Positions 62,321 to 64,000 of a stretch of DNA of 64,000 bases are shown here, piece by piece; within the stretch, counting starts at the first letter, position 1, and each line of letters opens with the position of its first letter. The position numbers and the translations under genes are program-made. A model generated the notes under the pieces. That model was not told the DNA's origin. It ran no database searches and saw only the letters and a program-made list of their open reading frames with translations. The DNA is from Aquilaria yunnanensis (lineage: Eukaryota; Streptophyta; Magnoliopsida; Malvales; Thymelaeaceae). Location of the stretch: the NCBI GenBank assembly GCA_039654915.1, contig CM077600.1:28269992-28333991 (forward strand). Reading direction: 5' to 3'.

Positions 62321-63129
62321 TTATTTAGAATTAGATGAAAGTCTTAAGAAGAGTTTATACAAATCTTGCTAAATAGTGATAGTGAAAGTAAAGAAGAACA
62401 AAAAAAATGACTTCTAAAGAAGATTATAAAGAAATAAATGTTATTGGTCTTACAGATAATTTTGGGAAACTAAATCAAAAAGTTGTGGTTCCAAGTATGG
62501 TTGTGATTCATGTCAATTACGAAATACCTTTTGTAATTTAAAATTAAACATGATTCAAGTTAATACTATTACTAAAGAGGATGAAAGAATTTTAGAATTT
62601 GCTAAGAAAATTGATGACATAGAATTGAGAAAAGAAATTTTGTTGAAGTATCATGACAAAGTGGGAAAACAAGAACACTAACAAGATCAAAGACGGTATA
62701 GAAGGAATTCAAAAAAGAAAGTAAATATACAAGAACTAACAAACCCGCCAGTTTATAGCTTGAATGAAATTCTTAAAAGAATTAATAAATCATCACAAAG
62801 TTATAAGAAGCCAGCTGTTGCGGAATTGAAAGATGAAATTTTAGAAGTTAAAACAAAAATAAAAAAATTAAATTTTAGATTTTAGAACTACATAACTTTG
62901 GAGAATATTCTCAAGATAATCAATAAGATGAATTTATCATTGAGGATATGAAAGAATTTGACTTCAAGGTAAAGGAAAAAAAAAAGAGGTAAAAATATTC
63001 CAAAAATAAGTCTGGTAAACAAAGAAATAAAGGATAATTCACAAAACCTATCTTTTCAAATCAATGAAGTCTATTATATGTGTAATCAAAGATTCATAAG
63101 TAGAATAACTTTGTTGGTAGAAAATCAAT

Positions 63130-63210
63130 TTAGAATCACAATAGTGGTTTTAATTGATTTGGGGGCTGATAGGAATTGGATTAAGGAAAGAATTGTCCCT
63201 TATTAGTACT
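63130..63210 (+). pseudogene. Pararetrovirus aspartic protease remnant
   Basis: The motif L-I-D-L-G-A-D (63150-63170) stands where the retroviral-type protease active site D-(S/T)-G-A is expected. The serine/threonine is replaced by leucine, which is incompatible with a normal active site. Confidence 0.6.
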
Positions 63211-63369
63211 TGGATAAATCTTTTGGATCAATCATGGTGACAAGATTGCTGAAGAAAGATTAGAAAAATTATAGTAAAAATAAAACATTGAGCATTTTAA
63301 GGGAATTATAAAAAAAAAAAAGATATAGGGAGACATTTCCAAATACTTTTTGGGAAAGCAAAAACATAT

Positions 63370-64000
63370 TGTGAATTTTCTTTATGAACCAGGATTTGAT
63401 GAAAAGAACATTCCTACAAGATCAAGAGCTATCTAAATGAATAAAGAATTAATGGCTCATTTTAGGAAAGAAATCTAAGAATTGCTTGATAAAAAATTAA
63501 TTAGAAGTATGTCTTCTCCATGGAGTTGTTCTACTTTCTATATTGTAAAAAATGTAGAAATCAAAAGAGGAGTGCCATGGTCGATAATAAATTATAAATC
63601 TCTTAATAATGTACTCCATTATATTAGGTATCCAATACTTAATAAGAATAATTTATTTTCACGACTTCATAATGCTATTGTTTTATCTAAGTTTGATATG
63701 GAGTCATGATATTGGTAGATCCAAATTGCCAAAAAAAATAAATATAAAATAGGTTTTAATGTTTCATTTAGACATTATGAATAGAATGTTATGCCTTTTG
63801 GGTTGAAGAATGCCTCTTCAAAATTTCAAAGAATCATGAATGAAATTTTTAATCCTTATAATTCTTTTACTATTATTTACATTGATAATATTCTTGTGTT
63901 TTCTCAATCTATTGATCAACATTGGCAGCACTTGAACAAGTTCATAAAAATAGTAGAAAAAGCAAGATTAGTAGTATCAGCAAAGAAAACAGAGTTATTC
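63370..64000 (+). pseudogene. Pararetrovirus reverse transcriptase remnant, partial
   Basis: The frame 63482-63709 has S-P-W-S-C and I-N-Y-K-S-L-N, and ends K-F-D-M-E-S at a stop. A second stop follows nine bases later. Similarity continues with M-P-F-G-L-K-N-A and the catalytic motif region at 63878-63889, which reads Y-I-D-N, the second aspartate being lost. RNase H would lie beyond the window. Confidence 0.88.

Larger units (their letters stand above)
60985..64000 (+). mobile_element. Endogenous plant pararetrovirus (Caulimoviridae) relic, open at the right
   Basis: The + strand shows movement protein, coat-protein zinc knuckle, protease and reverse transcriptase similarity in the gene order of Caulimoviridae with one long polyprotein. 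There are no integrase or LTR signals. Every part is broken by stops and shifts, so it is an old, inactive integrated copy. The genus cannot be fixed here, though a florendovirus- or petuvirus-like source is plausible. It continues beyond 64000. Confidence 0.85.

Noticed and set aside
1..64000. tRNA, rRNA or other structured RNA genes
   Set aside because: I looked for tRNA A/B-box pairs and rRNA-like sequence by eye and saw none I could support.

Overview
This is the left end of a flowering-plant chromosome. It opens with about 5.6 kb of the Arabidopsis-type telomere repeat (CCCTAAA on the + strand). AT-rich subtelomeric DNA follows, made almost entirely of transposable elements, decayed gene copies and tandem repeats. 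The telomere unit, plant-type introns, hAT, CACTA, Mutator-like, Stowaway and Ty1-copia elements, and an integrated plant pararetrovirus all indicate an angiosperm, most likely a eudicot. I cannot name the species. I see no intact protein-coding gene.

Layout. 1-5635: telomere, uniform to the eye as far as about 4423, then a variant-rich proximal zone. 5740-5965: CDC20-like fragment about 100 bp inside the telomere. 7440-7545: degenerate interstitial telomere repeat. 9433-10204: non-autonomous hAT with a near-perfect 8-bp target duplication. 10245-11808: candidate pack-type element with ~85-bp inverted ends, carrying two exons and the intron of a clade A PP2C gene. 11835-15359: structurally complete hAT (8-bp duplication CTCCTGAC) whose transposase is spoiled by three in-frame stops. 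15403-22217: 14-exon beta-N-acetylhexosaminidase (GH20) pseudogene, with the hAT lodged 36 bp (after the target duplication) upstream of its ATG and a Stowaway MITE in intron 10.

24775-30493: three-deep nest. A Mutator-like element (9-bp duplication AATCTTARA) contains a second, decayed hAT (25529-30014), whose dimerisation domain is split by an LTR-like insertion. 32350-35070: an 84-85 bp satellite with built-in dyad symmetry. 35650-37300: two inverted arrays of a ~20-bp motif. 37721-44030: a CACTA element (3-bp duplication CTT) with no transposase but with fragments of a spatacsin-like gene, an HSP70 gene and a LINE. 46008-48582: a second CACTA-like element carrying a copia gag fragment. 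49590-57640: an old Ty1-copia element on the minus strand, split in its integrase by a 2652-bp solo LTR (duplication AAACC) and fused at its 5' LTR to a LINE fragment. 60350-64000: a decayed endogenous plant pararetrovirus on the + strand, running off the window.

The genes do not form a working pathway. The main interest is repeated capture of host gene exons with splice sites preserved (PP2C, spatacsin, HSP70), the clear nesting order of insertions given by target duplications, and the dyad-symmetric satellite. All family assignments rest on recognition of protein motifs and element termini by eye; none was checked against a database.
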